Part shown: positions 10,019 to 19,755 of the stretch, piece by piece | Layout: the number at the start of each line of letters is the position of its first letter | How positions within the stretch are numbered: the first letter of the stretch is position 1 | Made by a program: the position numbers and the translations under genes | NCBI RefSeq assembly: GCF_026262505.1 | Contig: NC_067203.1 | Location: 20,813,411-20,877,410 of the forward strand | From: Trichomonas vaginalis G3 | Taxonomy: Eukaryota; Parabasalia; Trichomonadida; Trichomonadidae | Direction: 5' to 3' | Length of the DNA stretch: 64,000 nucleotides | Notes under the pieces: generated by a model | Database searches by the model: none | Seen by the model: only the letters and a program-made list of their open reading frames with translations | What the model was told of the DNA's origin: nothing

Positions 10019-10169
10019 TATGTGTCAGACGGTTTTGTAAATATTTAAGGTTAAGTTGGTGTTATGGTTGTGTTGTAAAATATACGTTACCGGTTTCGTA
10101 AAGTGTCAAAACCGCTAAGTGGTGTACGGAGGCGCGCAGTGCCACACTACGCAACTTAGGGATACTAAC

Positions 10170-11378
10170 TTAAATTTCTATAATAACATCATCAATTCTG
10201 AGATTTTTTCGATCAGGAAAATAGTCATGTTTGAGTGTTCTAAAATGAGCTTCGGCAATATTGTTAGTTGCGTCGCCTTCACGCCTGTCACGAGCAATCC
10301 ATCTTGATATGTTGTAACGCCATTGTCTGTTAAAGTATTGAGATGCTGTTGGATCTGTGTCGAGCAACTCCAGAACTTGATCATAGGCAGCATTTGCTTC
10401 TTCCTCATGTTCTGCATCTAATTTGAAGACTAAATCCTTCATCAAATTATAGAATTGTTCAAATTTTTCTTGAGAAGAAAACTTATTTGATTTGCGAAGA
10501 AATTGCACGAAGAACATGTACTCCGCACTAAAGTATTTGAGCTTGTGGAATGCTTTCTTCTATTGCTTGAGCTATCTGTGGAGCACAGCCCATGCTAATG
10601 TATTCTGGCTCAATTGTTACCCATCTGAGATAGGCCCACACGCAAACTTGAATGTTTTGATAGTGTCTGGTTGACAAAAGAAATATAAAAAAGGGAAAAT
10701 GTGAAAATCTTTGATTTTGCCAGTAAATGCATACAATGGAATGTTTGATCGCAACAATTTATAGGTGCTGTCTATATGAAATGTCTTGATACTATGCGCA
10801 TAAGCTTTGCCTTCAAAAGGCGCGTAATAGAAACACATATTATTGTCTGAGACTTCAAATGCAATGAGATCATCTGGAGATTCTTCTTGTACTGTCTGAA
10901 CAAAGATTTGCAATGACACAACATCGTCAGGAGAATATCTAGTTTGAAGAGCATGTATTCTCTCTGCAAATCGTTTGATTGCACGTGGTTTTTGAGCGTA
11001 CATCTCTGGAATGGACGGACCCGTAAGAGGAATTTCAAGATCTTTGAATGCATTTAGCTGTGCTATCGCTCTTTGATTGTCATCTGTTTGGAAGTAATGT
11101 TCTAAATATTTGCGATAAACGACAGACGAATATTGACTTTTGTCATTTGGGGCGGAATGATCATGTTCTTCAACTATTTTGATTAGTTTGTATTTATTTT
11201 GATCCAAGATTGCAACATTAAAATGTGCAGGACATTTTGGATATTTGCAGTGGAATGAAATCTGAGATCTTTCTTTCCTGACACGTTCACCATATCCATA
11301 CTGTGCTTGTATTTCTTGTTTAACTCCAAATTTACAAAGATCCATAACAGTAAAGATAGTTTCTTCTTCTAATTCCAT
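10170..11378 (-). pseudogene. Mutator-like (MULE) transposase, broken
   Basis: The N-terminal part (11378 down to 10617) begins MELEEETIFTVMDLCKFGVK and has a FLYWCH/FAR1-like zinc-binding block (CKYPKCPAHFN...EEHDH). The MULE catalytic core follows, with FHIDSTYKLLRSNIPLYAF carrying the first Asp. The frame ends at a TAA (10617-10619); homology then resumes in other frames (SMGCAPQIAQAIEES, then a frame ending at 10170 with TNNIAEAHFRTLKHD, the usual place of the catalytic Glu). At least two or three frame breaks, so it is dead. I could not identify terminal inverted repeats or a target duplication. Confidence 0.75.
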
Positions 11379-12162
11379 TTGAAATTGAAATGAAAATTAA
11401 AAATTCAGAAATTTGAATAGATTTGTCTGTAATTAAATGAGAATAGCAGTTTGTTCGTCATTGTTTGAGGCAAGAGTATTATAGGAATATTATATGATGG
11501 ATTTGAGTTGCATATAAAGAGTGCAAAAGGATAAAGAGAGAAATTTTGTTAGATTAAATTATTAAATTTTAATTCTTTATTTTTAGGATTGTTAGCTTGT
11601 AAGATTGCTTTCTCACAAGAGAAAACAAGTATAAGGTTTAAGCTGTATGTATTAAAGTTATAAATATTTGATTTTAAAAAAAATCAAATTTTAAACTTTA
11701 AAGGTATTAATTATGATTATCTTTCTTTAGCTTTACATGCTGTATGCTACTTTTGGAAACTGCTCTATTGTATTAGAATGTTTTTAAATTTTGACCTAAA
11801 AATGCGTAATATTAAAAATTAAGGTATTAATTATGATTATCTTTCTTTAGCTTTACATGCTGTATGCTACTTTTGGAAACTGCTCTATTGTATTAGAATG
11901 TTTTTAAATTTTGCACCTAAAAATGCGTAATATTAAAAATTAAGGTATTAATTATGATTATCTTTCTTTAGCTTTACATGCTGTATGCTACTTTTGTCTT
12001 TGAGACATTCCATGATTTAAGTTAAGAAGCTTTAAAAAAAATGCAAAAAAAAAATTGAATACTTTACTGGCTGGGCAAATAAAAAAAATGTCGCCGCCCC
12101 ATCTCTATAAACACATTAATAAATTTATTGGATTTTTATGTTTTTATAGTTTACACTTTTTC
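11379..12162. other. Intergenic region between MULE remnant and surface-protein genes
   Basis: AT-rich, no gene seen on either strand. It contains the 120-bp satellite listed separately and a short GC-richer patch near 12090 (TCGCCGCCCCATCTC) that I cannot assign. Confidence 0.6.
11701..11996. repeat. 120-bp tandem satellite, about 2.5 copies
   Basis: The unit begins AAGGTATTAATTATGATTAT at 11701, 11821 and 11942. The first two copies are nearly identical (one base longer in the second) and the third stops about half-way. It contains the block TTTACATGCTGTATGCTAC. It has no coding potential. Confidence 0.85.
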
Positions 12163-12196
12163 TTTTGAATTCAACGTAAATTGTAAATAAAAATCA
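12163..12196 (+). promoter_or_regulatory. Conserved 5' block of surface-protein gene 1
   Basis: The last 34 bases before the ATG (TTTTGAATTCAACGTAAATT onward) are almost identical to those before the second copy at 15875-15908, while DNA further upstream is unrelated. The block probably carries the core promoter. It has TCAACG rather than a clear TCA(Y)(W) initiator. Confidence 0.45.
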
Positions 12197-15100
12197 ATGT
12201 TTCATCTTTTCGTCTTATTTGTTAGCTCTCGAAATATCACAATTTCGAAGCGGGGTCAAACATCAAAATATACTATCTATTATCCTAAAACAGAACGCGG
12301 CCAACAACCATGGTGGCGTACAGCAGCACGCGAGATGCAAGCAGGAATCAAAAACATCACCGGTGAAGTTATTCCAATGATCACGGACGACAACAAACTC
12401 GAAGGCAAAGGCATTTTTATTGGTCCTACTAAGTATTCTAAAGAAATGACAACTTTACGTTTTACAGATTTAGGTCTTGATGCATATGAGATCCGATTTG
12501 TTGGTGACGAACATCTTATTATCAACGGTGGTTCACGTGGTACTATTTATGGTGTCTATGAACTTTTAGAACAATATGCTAAATTTCGTTTTTACACTAC
12601 ATGGATGGAAATCTATCCATCTGCTGAAGAATTCAATGTTGATTCTGAAATAAACATCAGTGATGTTGCCGCTTTCCAACTTCGTCAAATGTGGAGTACA
12701 GATACAACACTCAACTTTTACCACGGCATCCGTAAACGATCTAATGCTGGAGATCAAGGTTTAGGAGATGATTATGGTGGATTCAGATGGTCTACATTTG
12801 GAGTTCACACTTTTTGGGCTCAAATGCCAATAAAAGAATATCCACCTGAAAAATATCCTAACATGTGGGCTGTGTTACCAAATGGAGAACGATCTAGAAG
12901 TGCTCCTTGTCTCTCAAATCAAGAAGCGTTTGATGTGATTCTTGCCAATATCCTTAAAGAAGTTGCTAAAGATAATACATCATCATTTATCGAAGTTGGA
13001 CATAACGATGATTTTGATCATTGTCATTGCGATGACTGTAATGCTAAGAAAGCCAAGTACGGTGATAGATTCTCAGGGGTTATGCTGGATTTCGTGAATC
13101 GTTTGGCGGATCAAATAAAACCAAAATATCCAAATCACATTATCAAAATGCTTGCATATTATATGACAGAGGATCCTCCATTTAATATTGTCGGAAGAGA
13201 TAATGTTGGTATTAAATTATGCCCACTCGGAAATGATATTGGTCGTCCAGTTAATGAATCCAAAGATCCATATACAATGAAATTCACAGAAAAACTAGTA
13301 AATTGGTCGAAAGTTGTCAAACATATTCAAATTTATGAATATTACACGAATTTCAATTATCCAATGCATATAACTCCTAACCACCTCATGATTGGAAAGA
13401 ACTTACAGTATTACGCTCAATTCCATGTCGATGGTTTCATTGGCGAAGATACAATGGGCTGGCTGAAAAACCCCACGAGAATTATCCAACACACTCATAT
13501 GACATATCTCAGGCAGTATATTGAGTCTAAAATGTTGTTTTATCCTGAAAGGTCTCTTCGATATTACGAAGATGATTTCCTTTATGGATTCTACGGTGCA
13601 GCAGCCGCAGCTTATGTTAGAAGATACTTAGACGCATCTACAGAACTTGTTTATTTCAGGCCTGATGCAATGGTTAACTGTCTTGGAGGTCCAATATCGA
13701 GACCACAGAGCGATAATTTCAATTACTATGCGAGATATCTATGGAGTGAAGCCGTAAAAGCTGCAATGACAACTGGAACAGAAAAACAAATATTTAATAC
13801 ATTAATGGGAGAAATACCAGCAATGAACACAGTTTATACCATGGAGAAAGGAAAATCATGGCCATTAATTGTTGACTCCAAAGGAAGAGTCAGATGCAAA
13901 GGTGCACAATTTGAAGAAATTGCAACAAAAATTTTGGATAGGTGCCACAATATATCATATGTTGATCCTTACACAAAAGGAACATGTGCAATCATCAGAT
14001 TCCTTGATACAGAAGGCCCAGCTGTTTATGCAGATTATAAGTTGTACAGTGAAGGTGTTCCAGCAATCATTCTTAAATCAGGTAAACTAAAAGCAATTTC
14101 AGGTGAAGAACCAGCATATGGAAAAGTTTTCTCTTTTACCAAGAATGGAGAAGAATACATTGATAATGTCGAATGTTTAGATTTCTGTATGTTCCGTACA
14201 TTCAAGATCACCGGTCACATCAACTACAACATGAAACTTATTAAAAACACAGACACATATGCCCATTTCAAATATGATCCATCAGACTATACACTTGAGA
14301 AAACATATACATTAAATGATGACAAATTAACAATCAATGTTAAGTATCGATACAAAGGATGTAATACATGTGGTGATTTCAAAGGACGTCCAACATTGTC
14401 AGTTCCTCTTGACTTAGGTGACAGCAAAGATGTTTTCTACAAGTTAGGTGATGGTCCATGGGTTCGTCCAAAATTTGATGTTGTTGCTACATTTGTTAAT
14501 CACTTTGGTCATAATCTTAATGGCGAAAAATCATTCTCCATCTGCAATGGTCGAACTCGGAAAGGTATGCGATTTGAATTCACACAATCTAATGTCAACT
14601 ACTTCTCATGCTGCTTAAACAAATCATCCAAATTCATCAAAGTATACACAGGTCAATCATATCTTCACATGAGAGTCGGTGAAACATATGAAACATCTAT
14701 TTCGTTGTCTCCTCTTGAAAATGTTCTTGATTTACCACAGATTGATATGCCAAACTTAGACACAGGAGACAAAACAATCCATTATTATCCAATGTATTAT
14801 ATCAATGACATTGCATTCCCTAATGGTGGAGTCAATCAACATATTCCAGTTGTTGATGATCTTTCATTTGTTGGTATTTCGTCATATGTCAAAACAGGAT
14901 TACCAGACAAAGGAAGTATGCTTTCAATGTGTGTAGGAAGAAACATTCCTTGGGTCTACGGAATGCATGGTGGATGCTTCACATTGCGAATGAGAGTCCG
15001 ATGTTCAGAACGATCTGGAGATGGATATCCTTGGTGGATTGGATATACAAAGCCTAATGTTAGCGATTGGTACACAGGAAGTTCTAAATCACAAATTCCT

Positions 15101-15532
15101 GCCGAAGATAATTACTTTTTCATTGATTACAAACAAGAACAAGACGCTCATCCTCTTACAGGAATGTGGTTACAAGCTACTGCTATTTGTGGAAGTATGT
15201 ATGTTGAAGGATTCTATCTAGATCAAGACACAAGTTGGCCAATAACATTCAATTATCCATACATAAACTACACCCATAATGACAATCTTAAACCAATGAA
15301 AGAACCAGTGATGAAAGAATATACAACCGATCAGAGGACAAAAATCACACCAATTCCATACGAACCAAATAATTCCCACAAAGTCGGTTTGATTATTGGC
15401 TTATGCATCTTAGCAATTACCATCATTTCAGGTATTGTTGTTGGTGTTTACTTCATCCACAAGAAACGATCCGAAAACAAATCTGACACCGAAAACGACC
15501 GAACTCCAACCATGAAATCAATCATTGTTTAA
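12197..15532 (+). CDS. DUF4838/GH67-N-like type I membrane surface protein, copy 1 (1111 aa)
   Basis: Residues 1-11 (MFHLFVLFVSS) form a short hydrophobic signal. About 20-140 resembles the N-terminal domain of alpha-glucuronidases (ending GGSRGTIYGVYELLEQYAKF). About 195-450 is DUF4838-like, with GHNDDFDHCHCDDC as a Cys/His cluster. A beta-rich region follows, then one membrane helix near 1063-1087 (VGLIIGLCILAITI...) and a 24-residue charged tail. This is type I topology with a very large ectodomain, so it is probably on the cell surface. DUF4838 proteins are associated with carbohydrate-active loci, so glycan binding or cleavage is plausible, but no catalytic residues are proven. It is the first of a tandem pair. 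The start is supported by the signal sequence and the shared 5' block. Confidence 0.85.
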   Translation: MFHLFVLFVSSRNITISKRGQTSKYTIYYPKTERGQQPWWRTAAREMQAGIKNITGEVIPMITDDNKLEGKGIFIGPTKYSKEMTTLRFTDLGLDAYEIRFVGDEHLIINGGSRGTIYGVYELLEQYAKFRFYTTWMEIYPSAEEFNVDSEINISDVAAFQLRQMWSTDTTLNFYHGIRKRSNAGDQGLGDDYGGFRWSTFGVHTFWAQMPIKEYPPEKYPNMWAVLPNGERSRSAPCLSNQEAFDVILANILKEVAKDNTSSFIEVGHNDDFDHCHCDDCNAKKAKYGDRFSGVMLDFVNRLADQIKPKYPNHIIKMLAYYMTEDPPFNIVGRDNVGIKLCPLGNDIGRPVNESKDPYTMKFTEKLVNWSKVVKHIQIYEYYTNFNYPMHITPNHLMIGKNLQYYAQFHVDGFIGEDTMGWLKNPTRIIQHTHMTYLRQYIESKMLFYPERSLRYYEDDFLYGFYGAAAAAYVRRYLDASTELVYFRPDAMVNCLGGPISRPQSDNFNYYARYLWSEAVKAAMTTGTEKQIFNTLMGEIPAMNTVYTMEKGKSWPLIVDSKGRVRCKGAQFEEIATKILDRCHNISYVDPYTKGTCAIIRFLDTEGPAVYADYKLYSEGVPAIILKSGKLKAISGEEPAYGKVFSFTKNGEEYIDNVECLDFCMFRTFKITGHINYNMKLIKNTDTYAHFKYDPSDYTLEKTYTLNDDKLTINVKYRYKGCNTCGDFKGRPTLSVPLDLGDSKDVFYKLGDGPWVRPKFDVVATFVNHFGHNLNGEKSFSICNGRTRKGMRFEFTQSNVNYFSCCLNKSSKFIKVYTGQSYLHMRVGETYETSISLSPLENVLDLPQIDMPNLDTGDKTIHYYPMYYINDIAFPNGGVNQHIPVVDDLSFVGISSYVKTGLPDKGSMLSMCVGRNIPWVYGMHGGCFTLRMRVRCSERSGDGYPWWIGYTKPNVSDWYTGSSKSQIPAEDNYFFIDYKQEQDAHPLTGMWLQATAICGSMYVEGFYLDQDTSWPITFNYPYINYTHNDNLKPMKEPVMKEYTTDQRTKITPIPYEPNNSHKVGLIIGLCILAITIISGIVVGVYFIHKKRSENKSDTENDRTPTMKSIIV

Positions 15533-15874
15533 GAAATTTCACCTTAATTTCATTTTATAATTATTTATCTGGTATCTCCCACTTGTTACACACTCAGTAT
15601 TTCATTCTAAAAAGCGGATTCTTGTATTGTTATTTTTTTGATTTTTAAATTCTGAATTTTTGTAAAGTATTGAATTTATTTTATTGTTCGTAAATGTCAA
15701 TTCATCATTTTTTAGTTGAAATTTTCATTATGATTAACAGGCTAATAGCATCATATCTGATGTATCAACTCCGATTTAAAATATGATTAACTTTGGATCT
15801 GACATCATTACAATTTTAAAATACTCAGAATCAATTATACACTAATAAATTTATAAAAATTTCTTGATTTGAAA
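15533..15874. other. Spacer between the tandem surface-protein genes
   Basis: 342 bp of AT-rich DNA, no gene or repeat recognised. Its sequence does not match the region upstream of copy 1, apart from the last 34 bp before the next ATG (listed separately). Confidence 0.6.
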
Positions 15875-15908
15875 TTTTGAATTCAACGTAAATTGTAAAT
15901 TAAAATCA
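15875..15908 (+). promoter_or_regulatory. Conserved 5' block of surface-protein gene 2
   Basis: Near-identical to 12163-12196 (one base difference close to the ATG). Identity then continues into the coding region. The block therefore travelled with the 5' end of the gene during duplication or gene conversion. Confidence 0.45.
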
Positions 15909-18900
15909 ATGTTTCATCTTTTCGTCTTATTTGTTAGCTCTCGAAATATCACAATTTCGAAGCGGGGTCAAACATCAAAATATACTATCTATTATCCTAA
16001 AACAGAACGCGGCCAACAACCATGGTGGCGTACAGCAGCACGCGAGATGCAAGCAGGAATCAAAAACATCACCGGTGAAGTTATTCCAATGATCACGGAC
16101 GACAACAAACTCGAAGGCAAAGGCATTTTTATTGGTCCTACTAAATATTCTAAAGAAATGACAACTTTACGTTTTACAGATTTAGGTCTTGATGCATATG
16201 AGATCCGATTTGTTGGTGACGAACATCTTATTATCAACGGTGGTTCACGTGGTACTATTTATGGTGTTTATGAACTTTTAGAACAATATGCTAAATTTCG
16301 CTTTTACACTACATGGATGGAAATCTATCCGTCAGCTGATGAATTCAATGTCGACTCCGAAGTTAACATCAGTGACGTTGCCGCATATCAATATCGCCAT
16401 ATTTGGGCCACAGATACAATACTCAACTTTTACCACAACATCCGTAAACGTGCCAATGCTGGAGATCAAGGCTTAGGAGTTGATTACAGAGGTTTCTTAT
16501 GGGCTACATTTGGAACTCATACATTCTGGGCTCAAATGCCTGTCGAAGAATATCCTGTAGATCAATTCCCAGAAATGTGGTCATTGCAACCAGATGGAAA
16601 AAGATCTACTATTGCACCTTGTCTTTCAAATCAAAAAGCGTTTGATGCAATTCTTTATCATATCATCAAAGCTGTTGATGAAGATAATACTTCATCATTT
16701 ATTGAAGTTGGTCATAACGATGATTACGTATATTGTCATTGCCCTGATTGTTCTGCAAAGCAAGAAAAATACGGAGGAAGATACTCTGGAGTTATGCTAG
16801 ATTTTGTTAATAGACTGTCTGATGCTCTTAAGCCTAAATATCCGAACCATATTATCAAAATGCTTGCTTACTACATGACAAAAGACGCTCCATTTAATAT
16901 TGTTGGAAGAGACAACGTTGCAATTAAATTATGTCCAATAGGAAATGATATCGGACATGCTGTTAATGAATCAACAGATGCTTATACAATAAAATCTATG
17001 CAAAATATAATTAATTGGTCGAAAGTTGTGAAACATATTCAACTATATGAATATTACACTAATTTCAATTATCCAATGCACATCACTCCAAATCATGAAA
17101 TGATTGGAAAGAATTTGCAATTCTACACCAAATATTATATTGATGGATATATGGGTGAAGATACAATGGGATGGTTAAGAAATCCCACAAGAAGAGTCCA
17201 GCATACACATATGACATATTATAGACAATACATCCAATCGAAAATGATGTTTTATCCTGATCGTCCACTTCGTTATTATGAAAATGATTTCCTCTATGGG
17301 TTCTACGGGGCAGAAGCAGCAGCATATATTAGGAGATATTTAAATGTATCATCGGAACTTGTGCATTTCAGACCAGAGGTAAAGTTAAGCTGTCTTGGAG
17401 GCCCCATTTCTGATATTCAGAGCGATAATTTCAATTACTATGCAAGATGGCTCTGGGGTAAAGCTGTTGAAGGTGCAATACATTCAGGAACAGAAAAACA
17501 AATATTTAATACATTAATGGGAGAAATTCCAGCAATGAACACAGTTTATACCATGGAGAAAGGAAAATCATGGCCATTAATTGTTGACTCCAAAGGAAGA
17601 GTCAGATGCAAAGGTGCACAATTTGAAGAAATTGCAACAAAAATTTTAGACAGATGTCATAATTTATCATACGTTGATCCTAACTCAAATGGAATATGTG
17701 CAATTATAAGATTCCTAGATACGGATGGTCCTCCTATTTATGCAGATTATAAGTTGTACAGTGAAGGTGTTCCAGCAATAACTCTTAAATCAGGTAAACT
17801 AAAAGCAATCGCAGGTGAAGAACCAGCATATGGAAAAGTTTTCTCTTTTACCAAGAACGGAGAAGAATACATTGATAATGTCGAATGTTTAGATTTCTGC
17901 ATGTTCCGTACATTCAAGATCACTGGTCACATCAACTACAACATGAAACTTATTAAAAACACAGACACATATGCCCATTTCAAATATGATCCATCAGACT
18001 ATACACTTGAGAAAACATATACATTAAATGATGACAAATTAACAATCAATGTTAAGTATCGATACAAAGGATGTAATACATGTGGTGATTTCAAAGGACG
18101 TCCAACATTGTCAGTTCCTCTTGATTTAGGTGACAGCAAAGATGTTTTCTACAAGTTAGGTGATGGTCCATGGGTTCGTCCAAAATTTGATGTTGTTGCT
18201 ACATTTGTTAATCACCTTGGTCATAATCTTAATGGCGAAAAATCATTCTCCATCTGCAATGGTCGAACTCGGAAAGGCATGCGATTTGAATTTGCTCCAT
18301 CGAAAGTCAACTATTTCTCATGCTGCTTAAACAAATCATCCAAATTCATCAAAGTATACACAGGTCAATCATATCTTCACATGAGAGTCGGTGAAACATA
18401 TGAAACATCTATTTCGTTGTCTCCTCTTGAAAATGTTCTTGATTTACCACATATTGATATGCCAAACTTAGACACAGGAGACAAAACAATCCATTATTAT
18501 CCAATGTATTATATCAATGACATTGCATTCCCTAATGGTGGAGTCAATCAACATATTCCAGTTGTTGATAATCTTTCATTTGTTGGTATTTCGTCATATG
18601 TCAAAACAGGATTACCAGACAAAGGAAGTATGCTTTCATTTAGTGTTGGAAGGGATCTCCCATGGGTCTATGGAATGCATGGTGGATACTTCACATTGCG
18701 AATGAGAGTCCGATGTTCAGAACGATCCGGATATGATTATCCTTGGTGGATTGGATACACAACTCCATATCACGGAGAATGGTATACAGGTAGCTCAATG
18801 GAACAAATTCCTGAGAAAGATGAATATTTCTATATCGATTACAAACCAGAACCAGATGCTCATCCTCATACAAAACCATGGTTGCAGGCTCTAGCAGTAT

Positions 18901-19238
18901 GCGGAAGTATGTATGTTGAGGGATATTATTTGGATCAAAACACAAGTTGGCCAGTTACTTTCAATTATCCATATCTGAATTACACATATAATGATAACTT
19001 AAAGCCAATGAAGGAACCTGTTTTGAGGGAATATCAACAGACGATGAAGAGAACACCAGCTCCATACGAACCATATAATTCACGAAATATCGGATTAATT
19101 GTAGGCTTAGTAATTGTAGGAATTGTTGTCATTGCAGGCATCATTGTTGCTGCTTTCTTTATATATAAGAAACTTTCTCAAAAGAATTCCGACATAGAAA
19201 ATGATGAAACCCCAGACGCTAAAGAATCTGATGCTTAA
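15909..19238 (+). CDS. DUF4838/GH67-N-like type I membrane surface protein, copy 2 (1109 aa)
   Basis: Same architecture as copy 1: short signal, GH67-N-like domain, DUF4838-like domain with VYCHCPDCSAK, beta-rich region, one membrane helix (IGLIVGLVIVGIVVIAGIIV) and a short acidic tail. Identity to copy 1 is patchy. The first ~140 codons are essentially identical including silent sites, ~141-525 are clearly diverged, much of ~526-930 is near-identical, and the last ~180 codons and the tail are diverged again. The diverged blocks cover most of the DUF4838 region and the membrane-proximal part. This points to gene conversion between the copies with some blocks free to vary. No truncation. Confidence 0.85.
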   Translation: MFHLFVLFVSSRNITISKRGQTSKYTIYYPKTERGQQPWWRTAAREMQAGIKNITGEVIPMITDDNKLEGKGIFIGPTKYSKEMTTLRFTDLGLDAYEIRFVGDEHLIINGGSRGTIYGVYELLEQYAKFRFYTTWMEIYPSADEFNVDSEVNISDVAAYQYRHIWATDTILNFYHNIRKRANAGDQGLGVDYRGFLWATFGTHTFWAQMPVEEYPVDQFPEMWSLQPDGKRSTIAPCLSNQKAFDAILYHIIKAVDEDNTSSFIEVGHNDDYVYCHCPDCSAKQEKYGGRYSGVMLDFVNRLSDALKPKYPNHIIKMLAYYMTKDAPFNIVGRDNVAIKLCPIGNDIGHAVNESTDAYTIKSMQNIINWSKVVKHIQLYEYYTNFNYPMHITPNHEMIGKNLQFYTKYYIDGYMGEDTMGWLRNPTRRVQHTHMTYYRQYIQSKMMFYPDRPLRYYENDFLYGFYGAEAAAYIRRYLNVSSELVHFRPEVKLSCLGGPISDIQSDNFNYYARWLWGKAVEGAIHSGTEKQIFNTLMGEIPAMNTVYTMEKGKSWPLIVDSKGRVRCKGAQFEEIATKILDRCHNLSYVDPNSNGICAIIRFLDTDGPPIYADYKLYSEGVPAITLKSGKLKAIAGEEPAYGKVFSFTKNGEEYIDNVECLDFCMFRTFKITGHINYNMKLIKNTDTYAHFKYDPSDYTLEKTYTLNDDKLTINVKYRYKGCNTCGDFKGRPTLSVPLDLGDSKDVFYKLGDGPWVRPKFDVVATFVNHLGHNLNGEKSFSICNGRTRKGMRFEFAPSKVNYFSCCLNKSSKFIKVYTGQSYLHMRVGETYETSISLSPLENVLDLPHIDMPNLDTGDKTIHYYPMYYINDIAFPNGGVNQHIPVVDNLSFVGISSYVKTGLPDKGSMLSFSVGRDLPWVYGMHGGYFTLRMRVRCSERSGYDYPWWIGYTTPYHGEWYTGSSMEQIPEKDEYFYIDYKPEPDAHPHTKPWLQALAVCGSMYVEGYYLDQNTSWPVTFNYPYLNYTYNDNLKPMKEPVLREYQQTMKRTPAPYEPYNSRNIGLIVGLVIVGIVVIAGIIVAAFFIYKKLSQKNSDIENDETPDAKESDA

Positions 19239-19755
19239 AAATCATTAAATTTATCTTTGCTTTGGAATCTAATAAAACAATCACTATTATTCGGTACAAA
19301 ATTCTGTTCTAATTTTTTTTATTTTCCTTAGTCTATTTCACTTGTTATTATATCAGCCAAGAGTATTATAACTTAACCATTCGTCGAGTTGAAAGATCAT
19401 AGCCTATTCATTAATCTATTTACGACTGCTTAAGTGATAAATATTGATATTGATCTTCAATATTAAAGAAAATATGGGGATTTCTCCGAATTTATTATCC
19501 ACTCAGGATTGTTTTTATCCTATCAATAGTTTAGTTTGACTCATAATATGTTAATTCATTAAATCTCATAACATAATTTAATGGTTTAAAAAGCAAGAAT
19601 GAGTTGATCATTCCATGTCGTTATAGTTTGGATCATTTGCGATGAAAAAATTAAAAGAGGAATAAATTTATTTTTTAAACTTTTATTATAAAATATTCAT
19701 ATAAATAAATAAAAAAATATAGATAATATAAATATAATAATATATATAATGAACT
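19239..19755. other. Convergent intergenic region
   Basis: 517 bp between the stop of surface-protein gene 2 and the stop of the leftward chromatin gene. AT-rich; no gene, repeat or RNA seen. Presumably holds both polyadenylation regions. Confidence 0.6.

Larger units (their letters stand above)
1..10020. mobile_element. Element A: old Maverick/Polinton-type virus-like element (partial, left end outside window)
   Basis: A run of genes typical of Mavericks: integrase with a chromodomain-like tail, phage-type fibre and collar proteins, packaging ATPase and small structural genes. Many have relatives in the second element at 26420-49968. The left end lies outside the window. The right limit is uncertain; I place it near the 12-bp repeats at 9971-10018, just before a MULE remnant. 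The element is broken in many places (a dozen or more), and its middle has lost recognisable coding, so it is older than the second element. Family assignment is established knowledge applied to visible motifs; age is inference. Confidence 0.8.

Noticed and set aside
10119-10160. Short GC-richer stretch as the terminal inverted repeat of the MULE
   Set aside because: I could not find a matching inverted copy beyond 11378.
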